Source: CAIQPS01 sp963783835 (GTDB taxonomy: Bacteria > Actinomycetota > Thermoleophilia > RBG-16-64-13). From it: a stretch of DNA of 64,000 nt. The notes under the pieces are model-generated. The model saw only the letters and a list, made by a program, of their open reading frames with translations, made no database searches and was not told where the DNA came from. Every line of letters starts with the position of its first letter. The stretch's first letter is position 1. Of this stretch, positions 33,543-42,532 are shown in pieces. Made by a program: the position numbers and the translations under genes. The stretch lies in the NCBI GenBank assembly GCA_963783835.1, contig CAWAOX010000006.1:1-64000 (forward strand), given 5' to 3'.

Positions 33543-34016
33543 ATGGATCTTCCCCGGATGGAACTGAAGACCGAGTTCCTGTACAGGGCGCACGTCGACG
33601 TGGAGGGCTTCTACGAGGTAGGCCACACCTTCCGCGGGCAGCGCACGATCGTCAAGGTAAAGGGCGGCTGGTTCGAGGGGCCCAGGCTGAAGGGTGACAT
33701 TCTGCCAGGTACGGGTGACTGGTTCATAATCCGGCCCGGAGGGGTAGCCGAAGGCGACGTCCGCGACACGTACCGGACGGACGATGGTCACATCATCTAC
33801 GTCAGTTACCGGGGCATCATCGACGCCGCGCCGGAGATCTGGGAACGGCTCGGCCGGGGCGAGGACGTGCCCTATACCGAGTACTATGCCCGCATGCAGC
33901 CCATGTACGAGACGGCGGTCGACGGGCCATACAGCTGGCTGAACAGCGCCCTCGCTGTCAGCGTGGGCAAGCAGGAGGCGCTGGGAATCACCTACGACGT
34001 CTACCAGGTGCTGTAG
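33543..34016 (+). CDS. DUF3237 family protein
   Basis: 157 residues with the DUF3237 beta-barrel pattern: IVKVKGGWFEGPRLKGDILPGTGDW shape (motif GG.FEGP.L.G.. at about 42-58), then YVSYRG and the C-terminal DVYQV. The family's biochemical role is not established; members occur in gene clusters for degrading aromatic and alicyclic compounds. AAAGGGAG site, 27 bases after the SDR. Confidence 0.75.
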   Translation: MDLPRMELKTEFLYRAHVDVEGFYEVGHTFRGQRTIVKVKGGWFEGPRLKGDILPGTGDWFIIRPGGVAEGDVRDTYRTDDGHIIYVSYRGIIDAAPEIWERLGRGEDVPYTEYYARMQPMYETAVDGPYSWLNSALAVSVGKQEALGITYDVYQVL

Positions 34017-34076
34017 TCGCCGGGAGCGGCCGTCCCGACACCCGCGGCGCAGCCCGAAAGGAGAGGCAGGAAACAC

Positions 34077-34934
34077 ATGCTCAAATTCATGCTCGCCGCC
34101 AGACGGAGACCCGATACTCCCCAGCAGCGCTACTTCTTCGAGTGGGGAATCATCCACGTCTCCCTGATGCTGCAAACGCCCTCGGTCATGGACAGCTTTC
34201 GCCGCTACGTACAGCACTACTCCATCAGCGGGATCGACGACGACATGCTCATCTACCCGCTGTCCGCGATGGCCTGGGATAACATGGCCGATCACGTGGT
34301 CGACGACTACGAGGCCATAGGCATTCCTTTCAAAGACCAGGACTACCCTAACCGGATGCAGCCCCACAAGTTCGGCGACGACGCTTTCGCGGTCGAACTG
34401 CTGGACTGGGAGACGCTGTACCAGGAAGAAGGCTTCTACGCCGGCGGTGTGAAGTTGATCCACTGGCTGCGCAAGCGTCCGGAGTTATCCCACGAGGAAT
34501 TCAACGCCGCTTGGCGAGAGCACGGCAAGAAGATGGTGCAGGCAGCGCCGGCCGGTCTCATCCGCAAGCTGGTCATCGACAAGCACGTGCCCATGGACCC
34601 ATCCGTCTTCAAGGGGACGCTGTTCGAATTCGGCAACGTGGGGCACTATGCCGGGGTAGAGGAGATCTGGTTCCGGGATGTCGAAGACCTGGCCACCCTG
34701 CGTCGGGACCCCGCCTCGTACCGGGCGCTAAAAGACAGTTACGATACCTTCGTCGACGGTGACGACACGTTCTCCATGGTCACCACCGAGCGCGTGGTCT
34801 ACGACTTCATCACTCCGGGACACATCTCGCCGAAAGCCTCAGTGCTCACCCCCGGCACGCTCGAAGCCGAGGTCGACAAGCAGGGCTACCACGGTTGGAA
34901 TGTCCCGGGCTGGGACGCGGAACTGTACAGGTAG
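34077..34934 (+). CDS. EthD-like dimeric alpha/beta-barrel protein
   Basis: 285 residues, AAAGGAGAGG upstream. The central part (LIHWLRKRPELSHEEFNAAW, about 130-150, then REHGKKM) matches the EthD pattern of ferredoxin-like dimeric barrels. The N-terminal part may be a second, degenerate copy. EthD-type proteins are found with oxidoreductases of ring or ether degradation and may be small isomerases, decarboxylases or cyclases. The function here is unknown. It is co-directional with the SDR and DUF3237 genes and is followed by a convergent regulator gene. Confidence 0.6.
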   Translation: MLKFMLAARRRPDTPQQRYFFEWGIIHVSLMLQTPSVMDSFRRYVQHYSISGIDDDMLIYPLSAMAWDNMADHVVDDYEAIGIPFKDQDYPNRMQPHKFGDDAFAVELLDWETLYQEEGFYAGGVKLIHWLRKRPELSHEEFNAAWREHGKKMVQAAPAGLIRKLVIDKHVPMDPSVFKGTLFEFGNVGHYAGVEEIWFRDVEDLATLRRDPASYRALKDSYDTFVDGDDTFSMVTTERVVYDFITPGHISPKASVLTPGTLEAEVDKQGYHGWNVPGWDAELYR

Positions 34935-34997
34935 GAGAAGCGGCCAGTAAGGGCCCCCGGCGCGCGCGGGGCGTGATCCCAGCGCGGCCCGGCGGGT

Positions 34998-35747
34998 CTA
35001 GCTGCGGCTGCGGCGCTCGATGCCGGCGATCTCGAGTGCCTTGTCGACAAGGGTCTCGACCAATCTGATGTGGTCGGCCATCCTCTCGCAAGCGGCCTCG
35101 GCGTCCCGGTCGCGGATCGCCGCGATGATCGACAGGTGGCTGTCGTGCACCTCGTGCGGCCTCTTCTCGAGACGGTCGAGCGCGATCGGAACAAAAAGAT
35201 CTCCCCGGGCCGACATCATGGCCCGCTCGAGCCGCTGGCTGCGGGCGGCGCGGGCGATCGTTCTGTGGATATCGATGTCGGTGCGGAAGAGGGACGGCCA
35301 GTCTTGAGGCTGGCGCTCTCCCGCCGCCGCCCTTTCCATGGCCTGGAGGTCCGCTTCGGTGCGCCTCTGCGCCGCAAGCGCGGCCAGCTTCGACTCGATG
35401 GTCGCGCGGAATTCGAATATGTCGTCCAACTGGCCCGCGTGATCTTGCATCCATTGGTTCCAGCACCGGGAAAGAGAGACCGCGTCGGCCACGCGGGAAC
35501 CGCCGCGCGAGCCACGAGTGGTGACTATGTAGCCCGTGCTCTCCAGCGCCTTGAGCGCCAGGCGGAGTGTCATGCGCGATATCCCCAGGCGCGCGCCCAG
35601 GTCTCGCTCAGGCGGGAGTTTGTCGTTGGGCCCGAGCTCGCCGGAGAAGATCAGGGCCCGCAAGAAGCGGACCGCGCTATCGCTCGCCGTCTCGGTCTCG
35701 AGGGCGATATCAGTGGCATCGACGTTGCTTTCCACTGCGCACCCCAC
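34998..35747 (-). CDS. GntR-family (FadR/FCD type) regulator
   Basis: 249 residues: winged helix at about 25-95 (LPPERDLGARLGISRMTLRLAL) and an all-helical FCD ligand domain (about 110-240) with conserved His and Asp (DIDIHRTIA). It is encoded divergently from the acyl-CoA synthetase at 35893; the space between holds the dyad TATAGTG-ATAC-CACTATA, its probable operator. FCD ligands are usually organic acids. It likely controls the second catabolic cluster. Confidence 0.9.
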   Translation of the reverse strand: MGCAVESNVDATDIALETETASDSAVRFLRALIFSGELGPNDKLPPERDLGARLGISRMTLRLALKALESTGYIVTTRGSRGGSRVADAVSLSRCWNQWMQDHAGQLDDIFEFRATIESKLAALAAQRRTEADLQAMERAAAGERQPQDWPSLFRTDIDIHRTIARAARSQRLERAMMSARGDLFVPIALDRLEKRPHEVHDSHLSIIAAIRDRDAEAACERMADHIRLVETLVDKALEIAGIERRSRS

Positions 35748-35764
35748 TGTTCACAGCATTGGCC

Positions 35765-35782
35765 TATAGTGATACCACTATA
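35765..35782. promoter_or_regulatory. GntR-type operator dyad
   Basis: TATAGTG (35765-35771) and CACTATA (35776-35782) are perfect inverted arms around ATAC, between the divergent gntR and acyl-CoA synthetase genes. The core ATACCAC recurs at 53845 and, as GTGGTAT, at 42465. Confidence 0.7.
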
Positions 35783-35892
35783 CCAAAGGCGAATCACCAC
35801 TAGCCACCTCGAACTCCTCGACTCGCTCGGGCTTGCGGTAAAAGGTTCAAAGAGGTACCATTAGACATATAGCGAACTACAGGGGAGACAGC

Positions 35893-38037
35893 GTGGCCAC
35901 CGACATGATCGAAGCCGCCCTTGCGGCCGGCAAGACGGCGCTGGACGAATGGGAGTCGAAGCGGCTCTTCGCCGCCTACGGCATCCCGGTGCCGGATGGG
36001 GCTCTGGTGACGAGCGAAGCCCAGGCTGTCGAAGCGGCGGGCAGGATCGGCGGCAGAGTGGTCATGAAGGGCGTGGCCTCCGAGATACACCACAAGACCG
36101 AGGCCGGTCTCGTGGTGCTCGGGCTGGAAGCGGCCGATGCGGACGCGATCTCCGCCACCTACCGCCTGCTCGAAGAGCGGTCGGCGGGAGGTCTCGAGGC
36201 CGTGCTCATCGAGCAGATGATCGCGAGCAACCGGGAACTCATGGTCGGGATGAAGCGGGATGCGGCCTTCGGCCCGGTGGTCGCCTTCGGCCTGGGGGGC
36301 GTGCTGACCGAGGCTCTGGGTGACGTCGTCCTGGCTGTGGCGCCGCTCGACGACCGCGAGGCGAGCGAACTGCCCGGGTTCATCAAGGCGAAACGGCTGC
36401 TGGGCTCCTTCCGCGGGTATCCCCCGGTGGACCGGGATGCGTTGGCGAAAGTGGTCCAGGCGATAGGGCAGATGGCGCTGGACCATCCCGAGATAGCCGA
36501 GATCGACGTCAACCCGCTGCTGGTGCAGGGGGGCCTGCCCGTGGCCGCGGACGCGCTGATCATCCTCTCGGACAAGCCGGCGGCGGAATCGGCGAAGTCC
36601 TCGTTCGTACCCAACCTCAAGGCGCTGGTCGCTCCTCGGTCGATGGCAGTGGTGGGAGCCAGCGCGGACATCACCAAGTGGGGCGGTTCGGCCCTTCGCT
36701 CCATTCTCGACGGGGGCTACACGGGCACGATCTATCCCGTGAATCCCAAGGGCGGCGAGTTCTTCGGCCTCCCCTCGTACCCGAGCATCGATGACCTGCC
36801 CGAAGCTCCCGACCTGGCCCTGCTCGCTGTTGGCGGTCGCCAGATAGCGCCCATGTTGGAAGCGTGTGGGCGCAAGGGTATCCCGGCCGCTATCGCTATC
36901 GCGGCGGGCTTCGCCGAGACCGGGGACAGCGGGGCCGATGCCGAGCGGGAGATCGCTCGTATAGCCACCGAGGGAGGGGTCACCCTCATGGGCCCCAACT
37001 GCATGGGGATGATCTCCAACGAGGTCAGTCTCCACGCTGTTGGGTTCGTCGTCCTTCACCCTCCCAAAGGGAGCCTGAGCTTCGTGTCGCAGTCGGGCAA
37101 CGTCGGTGTGCAGACCACCAATAGCTGCCAGCGCCGGGGGATCGGCATCGACAAGTTCCTCAGCGTCGGCAACGAGGCGCAGATAGGGGTCGTCGACGCG
37201 CTCGAGTACCTGCGCAACGACCCTCACACGACGAGCATCATGGCCTACATGGAGGGCGTCGACGATGGCCGTCGCTTCATGGACGTCGCCAAGAGCACCA
37301 CGGCCGTCAAGCCCGTGGTCGTGTTGCGCACCGGCCTTACCGAATACGGAAGCAGGGCGGCTGCGTCCCACACCGGGGCAATGGCCGGCAGCGCGGCCGT
37401 CTGGGAGGCTGCCGCGCGGCAGGCGGGGGTCATCACCTGTACGCGGACGCAGGACGTGGTCGACCTCGGGACCTGCCTCGCCTACAACCCTCTCCCGAAA
37501 GGGCGGCGGGTCGCGGTAGTCACCAACGGCGGCGGGGCAGGCGTCATGGCGGCCGACGAGGTGGCCCGGCACAATCTCCAACTGGCCGAGTTCCCGCCGG
37601 AGCTCTACACGGCTCTCGATGAACTCCTGCCGCCGTTCTGGAGCAAGCACAACCCGCTGGATATGGTCGCCTCCGCCGGTGGCGACGTGGGTCCGCGGAT
37701 AGTCAAGCTTGTCGCCGAGTGCGATGACGTGGACGCCATCATCGTCCTGTCCTGCCTGGGCGTGCCCAGCAGCGGCAGTAATGAGAGGGCGAGCGTCGAC
37801 GGCGAATACGCCGGGCTGAGCGTCTGGGAGACGAACTTCATGACGCTGATCGCAGACTTGATGGAGGCGACCGGCAAGCCGATCATCAACGTTCCCGATA
37901 GTCCCATCCGCGGGTCGATGTTCGATTTCGGGCGGCGGTACAGCCCGATAGTCCTCGGGACTCCGGAGGCGGCGGCGAGGGCGCTCGACCGCATGGAATG
38001 GTATGGTGCCTACCGGCGCGCGCGCGGCGCTCTGTAG
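35893..38037 (+). CDS. NDP-forming acyl-CoA synthetase (ATP-grasp first)
   Basis: 714 residues, GTG start after AGGGGAGA. Same domain order as the paralogue at 24837: ATP-grasp (SKRLFAAYGIPVP, EIHHKTEAGLVVL, DVNPLLV), CoA-binding domain (VVGASADITKWGG, GPNCMGM), and the phosphohistidine motif SHTGAMAG. It activates an organic acid to its CoA ester, or yields ATP in reverse. It is followed directly by iorAB, so it could convert the arylacetyl-CoA or acyl-CoA product of that enzyme to acid with ATP gain, as ADP-forming synthetases do in anaerobic amino-acid fermentation. Confidence 0.88.
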   Translation: MATDMIEAALAAGKTALDEWESKRLFAAYGIPVPDGALVTSEAQAVEAAGRIGGRVVMKGVASEIHHKTEAGLVVLGLEAADADAISATYRLLEERSAGGLEAVLIEQMIASNRELMVGMKRDAAFGPVVAFGLGGVLTEALGDVVLAVAPLDDREASELPGFIKAKRLLGSFRGYPPVDRDALAKVVQAIGQMALDHPEIAEIDVNPLLVQGGLPVAADALIILSDKPAAESAKSSFVPNLKALVAPRSMAVVGASADITKWGGSALRSILDGGYTGTIYPVNPKGGEFFGLPSYPSIDDLPEAPDLALLAVGGRQIAPMLEACGRKGIPAAIAIAAGFAETGDSGADAEREIARIATEGGVTLMGPNCMGMISNEVSLHAVGFVVLHPPKGSLSFVSQSGNVGVQTTNSCQRRGIGIDKFLSVGNEAQIGVVDALEYLRNDPHTTSIMAYMEGVDDGRRFMDVAKSTTAVKPVVVLRTGLTEYGSRAAASHTGAMAGSAAVWEAAARQAGVITCTRTQDVVDLGTCLAYNPLPKGRRVAVVTNGGGAGVMAADEVARHNLQLAEFPPELYTALDELLPPFWSKHNPLDMVASAGGDVGPRIVKLVAECDDVDAIIVLSCLGVPSSGSNERASVDGEYAGLSVWETNFMTLIADLMEATGKPIINVPDSPIRGSMFDFGRRYSPIVLGTPEAAARALDRMEWYGAYRRARGAL

Positions 38038-38087
38038 CTCACGATCCCCTGCAACGCGCACAACCCCCTGTCTTAGGTGGAGGAGAT

Positions 38088-39944
38088 ATGGCAATCAACG
38101 TAGAGACGGAGCACGCGGTCGAGATCCTGTCGGGCAACGAGGCGATAGCCCGGGGCGCCTGGGAAGCCGGCGTCAAGCTGGCGGCGGCCTATCCCGGCAC
38201 GCCGAGCACCGAGATCCTGGAAGAGCTGGCGAAGTATGAGGGTGTCTATTCCGAGTGGTCGCCGAACGAGAAAGTGGCCATGGAAGTGGGTATCGGCGCG
38301 TCCATGGCGGGCGGCCGCGCGCTCGTCTGCATGAAGCACGTGGGGCTCAACGTGGCGGCTGACCCCTTCTTCTCGTCGGCCTACATCGGCCTGGAGGCCG
38401 GCATGGTCGTGATCTCCGCCGACGACCCGGGCATGCACAGCTCGCAGGACGAGCAGGACAACCGCAACTACGCCAAGTTCGCCCGCGTACCGCTTCTGGA
38501 GCCCTCGGACAGCGGCGAGGCCAAGGACTTCATGGTTGCGGCCTACGAGCTTTCCGAGCGCTTCGACACGCCTGTCCTGTTCCGTACCACCACCCGGACC
38601 TCGCACTCCAAGAGCCTGGTCACGTTCGGCGAACGAGTGGAGACCGATCCGGTGGTCAAGCTCAAGCGGAACTACAACAAGTACGTCATGATGCCCGGGA
38701 ACGCCACGGCCCGGCATCCCCTGATCGAGCAGCGGGTGCTCGACCTGGCTGAGTACGCGGAAGACTGCCCGTTCAACCGCATCGAGATGGGCGACCCCCG
38801 TATCGGGATCATCACCTCCGGGTCAGCCTACGGCTACACGCGCGAAGCGCTGCCCGACGCCAGCTACCTCAAGCTGGGCCTGACCTATCCCCTTCCCAAG
38901 AAGATGATCGCCGACTTCCGCGCCCGGGTCGAGAAGCTCTACATCGTGGAAGAACTCGACCCCTTCCTCGAGGAAGCCATCCGCCTGATGGGCGTCACGA
39001 TCGACGGGGGCAAGGAACTGAACACGCTGCTGGGCGAGATCAGCCCCAGCTCGGTGGCCCTTTCGTTGGCCAAAGCCGGAGTCCCCGGAGTCAACCCCGA
39101 GCTGTTGGTGGACGTCCGTCCCGCTGTAGAGGGCCTGCCCAGCCGCCCGCCCACGCTCTGCCCGGGCTGCTCGCACCGCGGCATCTTCACCGTCCTCAAG
39201 AAGCTGCGCGTCTTCGTGAGCGGCGACATCGGCTGCTATACGCTGGGCGCGCTCGAGCCGTTCAACTCGGTGCACGCGAGCACGTGCATGGGTGCCAGCA
39301 TCAGCATGGCCCACGGGATGGCCAAGGTCCAGGAGCCCGGCCCCGCCCCGGCTGCCGAAGCGCGTCCCGACTTTCGGAACAGGGTCGTCGGGATCATCGG
39401 CGACAGTACCTTCTATCACTCGGGGATCACGTCCCTGATGGACGTGGCCTACAACAACGGCAACACGCTCAGCATCATCGTCGACAACTCGACCACGGCG
39501 ATGACCGGTGGCCAGGAGAACCCGGGCACCGGCAAGACTCTTCTCGGCGACCCCTCGCAGTCGGTCGACCTCCCGGCTCTCGTTCGCGCGCTTGGCATCA
39601 AACGGGTCGCGGTGATAGACGATCCCTTTGACCTGGAGCTGGTCGAGCGGGTGCTGCGCGAGGAACTGGCTGCCGAAGAAGCCTCAGTGGTCATCGCCAA
39701 GTTCCCCTGCGTCCTCCAGTTCAAGATCAGGCGGCCTATCTTCCAGGTCGACGCCGAGCTCTGTATCGGCTGCAAGCGCTGCCTGCAGGCCGGTTGCATG
39801 GCTCTCAACCTGATCGAGGATGCCGAGGGTGAACGCAAAGTGGAGATCGACCCGACGCAGTGCAACGGTTGCGGGATCTGCGCCCAGCTGTGCAAAGAAG
39901 ACGCCATCGTCCGACCCGCGCCGGCCGAAGGAGGGAAGGCCTGA
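38088..39944 (+). CDS. iorA: Indolepyruvate ferredoxin oxidoreductase, alpha subunit
   Basis: 618 residues, ATG at 38088 after GGAGGAG. Pyrimidine-binding domain at the start (GNEAIARGAWEAG, AAYPGTPSTEI), thiamine-pyrophosphate domain (GDIGCYTLG, GDSTFYHSGI), and a C-terminal ferredoxin domain with C559-x2-C-x2-C565-x4-C570 and C592-x2-C-x2-C-x3-C602. It oxidatively decarboxylates aryl-2-oxoacids (indolepyruvate, phenylpyruvate) to aryl-acyl-CoA, reducing ferredoxin. It forms a heterodimer or tetramer with IorB (4-base overlap). Confidence 0.93.
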   Translation: MAINVETEHAVEILSGNEAIARGAWEAGVKLAAAYPGTPSTEILEELAKYEGVYSEWSPNEKVAMEVGIGASMAGGRALVCMKHVGLNVAADPFFSSAYIGLEAGMVVISADDPGMHSSQDEQDNRNYAKFARVPLLEPSDSGEAKDFMVAAYELSERFDTPVLFRTTTRTSHSKSLVTFGERVETDPVVKLKRNYNKYVMMPGNATARHPLIEQRVLDLAEYAEDCPFNRIEMGDPRIGIITSGSAYGYTREALPDASYLKLGLTYPLPKKMIADFRARVEKLYIVEELDPFLEEAIRLMGVTIDGGKELNTLLGEISPSSVALSLAKAGVPGVNPELLVDVRPAVEGLPSRPPTLCPGCSHRGIFTVLKKLRVFVSGDIGCYTLGALEPFNSVHASTCMGASISMAHGMAKVQEPGPAPAAEARPDFRNRVVGIIGDSTFYHSGITSLMDVAYNNGNTLSIIVDNSTTAMTGGQENPGTGKTLLGDPSQSVDLPALVRALGIKRVAVIDDPFDLELVERVLREELAAEEASVVIAKFPCVLQFKIRRPIFQVDAELCIGCKRCLQAGCMALNLIEDAEGERKVEIDPTQCNGCGICAQLCKEDAIVRPAPAEGGKA

Positions 39945-40561
39945 TGACTCGCCCCACGATAAACATGCTCCTCTCCGGAGTGGGCGGCCAGGGAGTCGTG
40001 CTTGCCAGTTTCGTGCTCAGCCATGTCGCGATTGAAGAGGGCTACGACGTCAAGCAGAGCGAAGTACACGGCATGAGCCAGCGCGGCGGCAGCGTGACCA
40101 GCCACTTCCGCTTCGGCGACAAGATATGGGCGCCGCTCGTCTCGCCCGGCGCTGCCGATATCCTCATGGCCTTCGAATCGCTCGAAGCCCTGCGCTACAT
40201 CCACTGGCTCAAGCCGGGCGGCCTCCTGGTCTACAACGCCCAGCGGATCAACCCCAGCCCGGTTTCGTCCGGACTGGCGACCTATCCGGCCGAGATCGAC
40301 GCCCAGATAACGGCGGCCTGGCCGCGTACCCAGTGCGTCAATGCCAACGTGCTCGCCGCGAAGGCGGGCACGGTGAAGTCGGCGAACGTGGTCATGCTTG
40401 GCGCGGTGTCGCCGGCCCTTCCGTTCGCCACCGAGACCTGGGAAGCGGTGATCCGCAAAGCGGTTCCGCCCAAAAGCATCGACGTCAACCTGGAAGCGTT
40501 CCGGCTGGGCGTCGCAACTGCGGCCGCCCCCTCCGCCTCGTGCGCGACCGGCGCGGCCTGA
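39944..40561 (+). CDS. iorB: Indolepyruvate ferredoxin oxidoreductase, beta subunit
   Basis: 205 residues, starting ATGACTC at the overlap with iorA. It has the gamma-type 2-oxoacid oxidoreductase domain: GVGGQGVVLAS and SEVHGMSQRGGSV motifs. It partners IorA. The start and frame are secure because of the overlap and the N-terminal motif. The Ala-rich tail (TAAAPSASCATGAA) is not conserved in the family. Confidence 0.93.
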   Translation: MTRPTINMLLSGVGGQGVVLASFVLSHVAIEEGYDVKQSEVHGMSQRGGSVTSHFRFGDKIWAPLVSPGAADILMAFESLEALRYIHWLKPGGLLVYNAQRINPSPVSSGLATYPAEIDAQITAAWPRTQCVNANVLAAKAGTVKSANVVMLGAVSPALPFATETWEAVIRKAVPPKSIDVNLEAFRLGVATAAAPSASCATGAA

Positions 40562-40642
40562 CCGGGGCGGCCTGACACGCCAGCCGACATGGCGACCAGC
40601 GGATATAGCGCGATCGGATGAGCGTGGCTTGAACGGCGTGAC

Positions 40643-41971
40643 GTGAGACTCGGCCGGAGTCCAAGGTACCGGTGGGTCGTCCTGGCCATGGCTTTTCTGG
40701 CTGTCTTCGGGGCCCTGGGCTTCGGCCGCTTCGGCTATTCCGCGATCCTCCCCGCCATGCAGAAGGATCTGGGGATCAGTAGCGCCGCTGCCGGCTCCCT
40801 GGCTTCTTGGAACCTGGGCGGCTACGTCATCATGGCAGCCATCGGGGGGCTGCTCGCCTCCCGGTTCGGCCCCCGCAAGGTGGTCGCCGTAGGTTCCATC
40901 GTCGCGGCCGTGGGCATGCTGCTGACCGGGTTGGCGAGCGGCCTGGTGTCCGCCTCGGCGGCTCGGCTTCTTACCGGTTTGGGCGGCGGCTGCGTGCTCG
41001 TGCCCTCGGTGGCGCTCATGTCCGCCTGGTTCGACGTCCGCCGCCGCGGGATGGCGTCGGGCATCGTGACCTCCGGCTCGTCACTGGCCCTGGTCATCGC
41101 CGGCGCGATCGTGCCGCTCATCATCTCCGAGGGAGGATCCGACGGGTGGCGCCTCGCCTGGTACTTCTTCGCGGCGCTCACCTTCCTGGTGGGCATCCTG
41201 ACCATCGTGTTCCAACGCGACCGCCCGTACTCGGCCGCGGCAAAAGCCCGCGCCGCCCGGGGGTCACGGCCGTCCCTCGACCTCAAGAGCGTGGTGCGCT
41301 CCCGTTACGCCTGGCATATCGGGTTCGTGTACATGATGTTCGGGTTTGCCTACATGGTGTACTTCACGTTCTTCCAGAAGCGGCTTACCGCCGACCTGGG
41401 GTTCAGCAGCGCCGCCGCAGGCCAGTTCTTTCTGGTGGTGGGAGTGGCGAGCCTCGCGTGCGGGGTGCTGTGGGGCGTCATCTCCGACCGGGTGGGCCGG
41501 GGGAGGGCCATCGCCGCCATGTGCTTCCTGCAGGCAGTGGGCGCCGTGCTCTTCGCCCTGTGGCCGGGAACCTCGGGGCTCGTCCTGTCGGCGGTCATAT
41601 TCGGCCTCACCTCGTTGGCGGTCCCGGGAATCGTCGGAGCGGGGTGTGGTGATCAGTTCGGGCCGGTGCTCGCTTCGGCCTCGCTCGGGTTCGTCACCAT
41701 CTTCCTGGGCATCGGCCAGGTGGTCGGCCCCTACCTGGCCGGCAGGCTTGCCGACACGTATGGCACCCTCACCTACTCGTACCTGATGGCGGCCGGCGTC
41801 TTCTTCCTGGGAGGCCTGCTCGCGGCGGTCCTGCGAGAAACGGGGTGGAAGACGGCCATCGGGGCCCGGCATATCGGATCGGCGGGACCCCCGCCCATAG
41901 GACCATCACCCTCCAGTATCCAGCTTCCCCACACTCAGCCTGCAGAACCGCGGCCGGCGAAAGGAACATGA
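40643..41971 (+). CDS. MFS transporter
   Basis: 442 residues, GTG start, 12 predicted membrane helices. RFGPRK between helices 2 and 3 and SDRVGRGRA in the second half are major-facilitator loops. It resembles the YbfB/oxalate-formate-antiporter-like group of the superfamily. Its 3' end is 1 base from the VOC gene. It probably takes up or exports a substrate or product of the second cluster. Confidence 0.85.
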   Translation: MRLGRSPRYRWVVLAMAFLAVFGALGFGRFGYSAILPAMQKDLGISSAAAGSLASWNLGGYVIMAAIGGLLASRFGPRKVVAVGSIVAAVGMLLTGLASGLVSASAARLLTGLGGGCVLVPSVALMSAWFDVRRRGMASGIVTSGSSLALVIAGAIVPLIISEGGSDGWRLAWYFFAALTFLVGILTIVFQRDRPYSAAAKARAARGSRPSLDLKSVVRSRYAWHIGFVYMMFGFAYMVYFTFFQKRLTADLGFSSAAAGQFFLVVGVASLACGVLWGVISDRVGRGRAIAAMCFLQAVGAVLFALWPGTSGLVLSAVIFGLTSLAVPGIVGAGCGDQFGPVLASASLGFVTIFLGIGQVVGPYLAGRLADTYGTLTYSYLMAAGVFFLGGLLAAVLRETGWKTAIGARHIGSAGPPPIGPSPSSIQLPHTQPAEPRPAKGT

Positions 41972-41972
41972 C

Positions 41973-42371
41973 ATGAACATCCGGCCTGACCACGCAGGCA
42001 TCAGCGTCGCCGACCTCGAGGCCTCCGTCGCCTGGTACGGCGACATGCTGGGCTTCACCGTCGACCGCATCGTCGACGTGCCCGGGGGTACGGGCCGCGT
42101 TGCCCTCATCAGGAACGGGGACTTCATCCTCGAACTCTTCTGCATCCCCGGTGCGGCTCCCCTCCCCGAAGAGCGCCGCCATCCGGCCACCGATCTGCGG
42201 ACGCATGGGATCAAGCACGTCGCGTACGCCGTCCCCGATATCCGGACGCTCATGGATGAACTGAAGGCCAAGGGCGTGGATATCGTCTGGGACGTGGTCC
42301 TGCACGACAACACCCTCTGCGCGTTTTTGCGGGACAATTCCGGCAATCTGGTCGAGTTCGTGGAGCGATAG
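41973..42371 (+). CDS. VOC-family (glyoxalase/epimerase-like) protein
   Basis: 132 residues: two beta-alpha-beta-beta-beta modules with metal ligands in the expected places, H7 (DHAGISV), E54 (ILELF), H82 (KHVAYAV) and E128 (LVEFVE). This set matches glyoxalase I and methylmalonyl-CoA epimerase-type proteins. Context with acyl-CoA enzymes makes an epimerase or isomerase more likely than a glutathione enzyme. AAAGGAAC upstream. Confidence 0.82.
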   Translation: MNIRPDHAGISVADLEASVAWYGDMLGFTVDRIVDVPGGTGRVALIRNGDFILELFCIPGAAPLPEERRHPATDLRTHGIKHVAYAVPDIRTLMDELKAKGVDIVWDVVLHDNTLCAFLRDNSGNLVEFVER

Positions 42372-42465
42372 GGCCGTGAGGTCTTCCGTCTGACGGCCCG
42401 CCTCTGAGGACCCCGCGCCCGAGCGCCTGGGGCTGTCTCTCCGTCGGCACCGATTCCTCGCATCG

Positions 42466-42481
42466 TGGTATTCTCATACCA
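42466..42481. promoter_or_regulatory. Palindrome TGGTAT-TCTC-ATACCA, candidate operator
   Basis: Perfect 6-bp arms around TCTC, 51 bases before the HAD gene. It shares GTGGTAT with the reverse complement of the GntR-type dyad at 35765-35782. Confidence 0.5.
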
Positions 42482-42532
42482 GTTTTTCACCCGGGGAATG
42501 TGCCGTTCGTCGACCTTCGGCTTGGAGTTCAG

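Noticed and set aside
35800..38094. Minus-strand open frame of 764 codons
   Set aside because: Antisense shadow of the acyl-CoA synthetase at 35893; composition is typical of complement reading and no motifs are seen.
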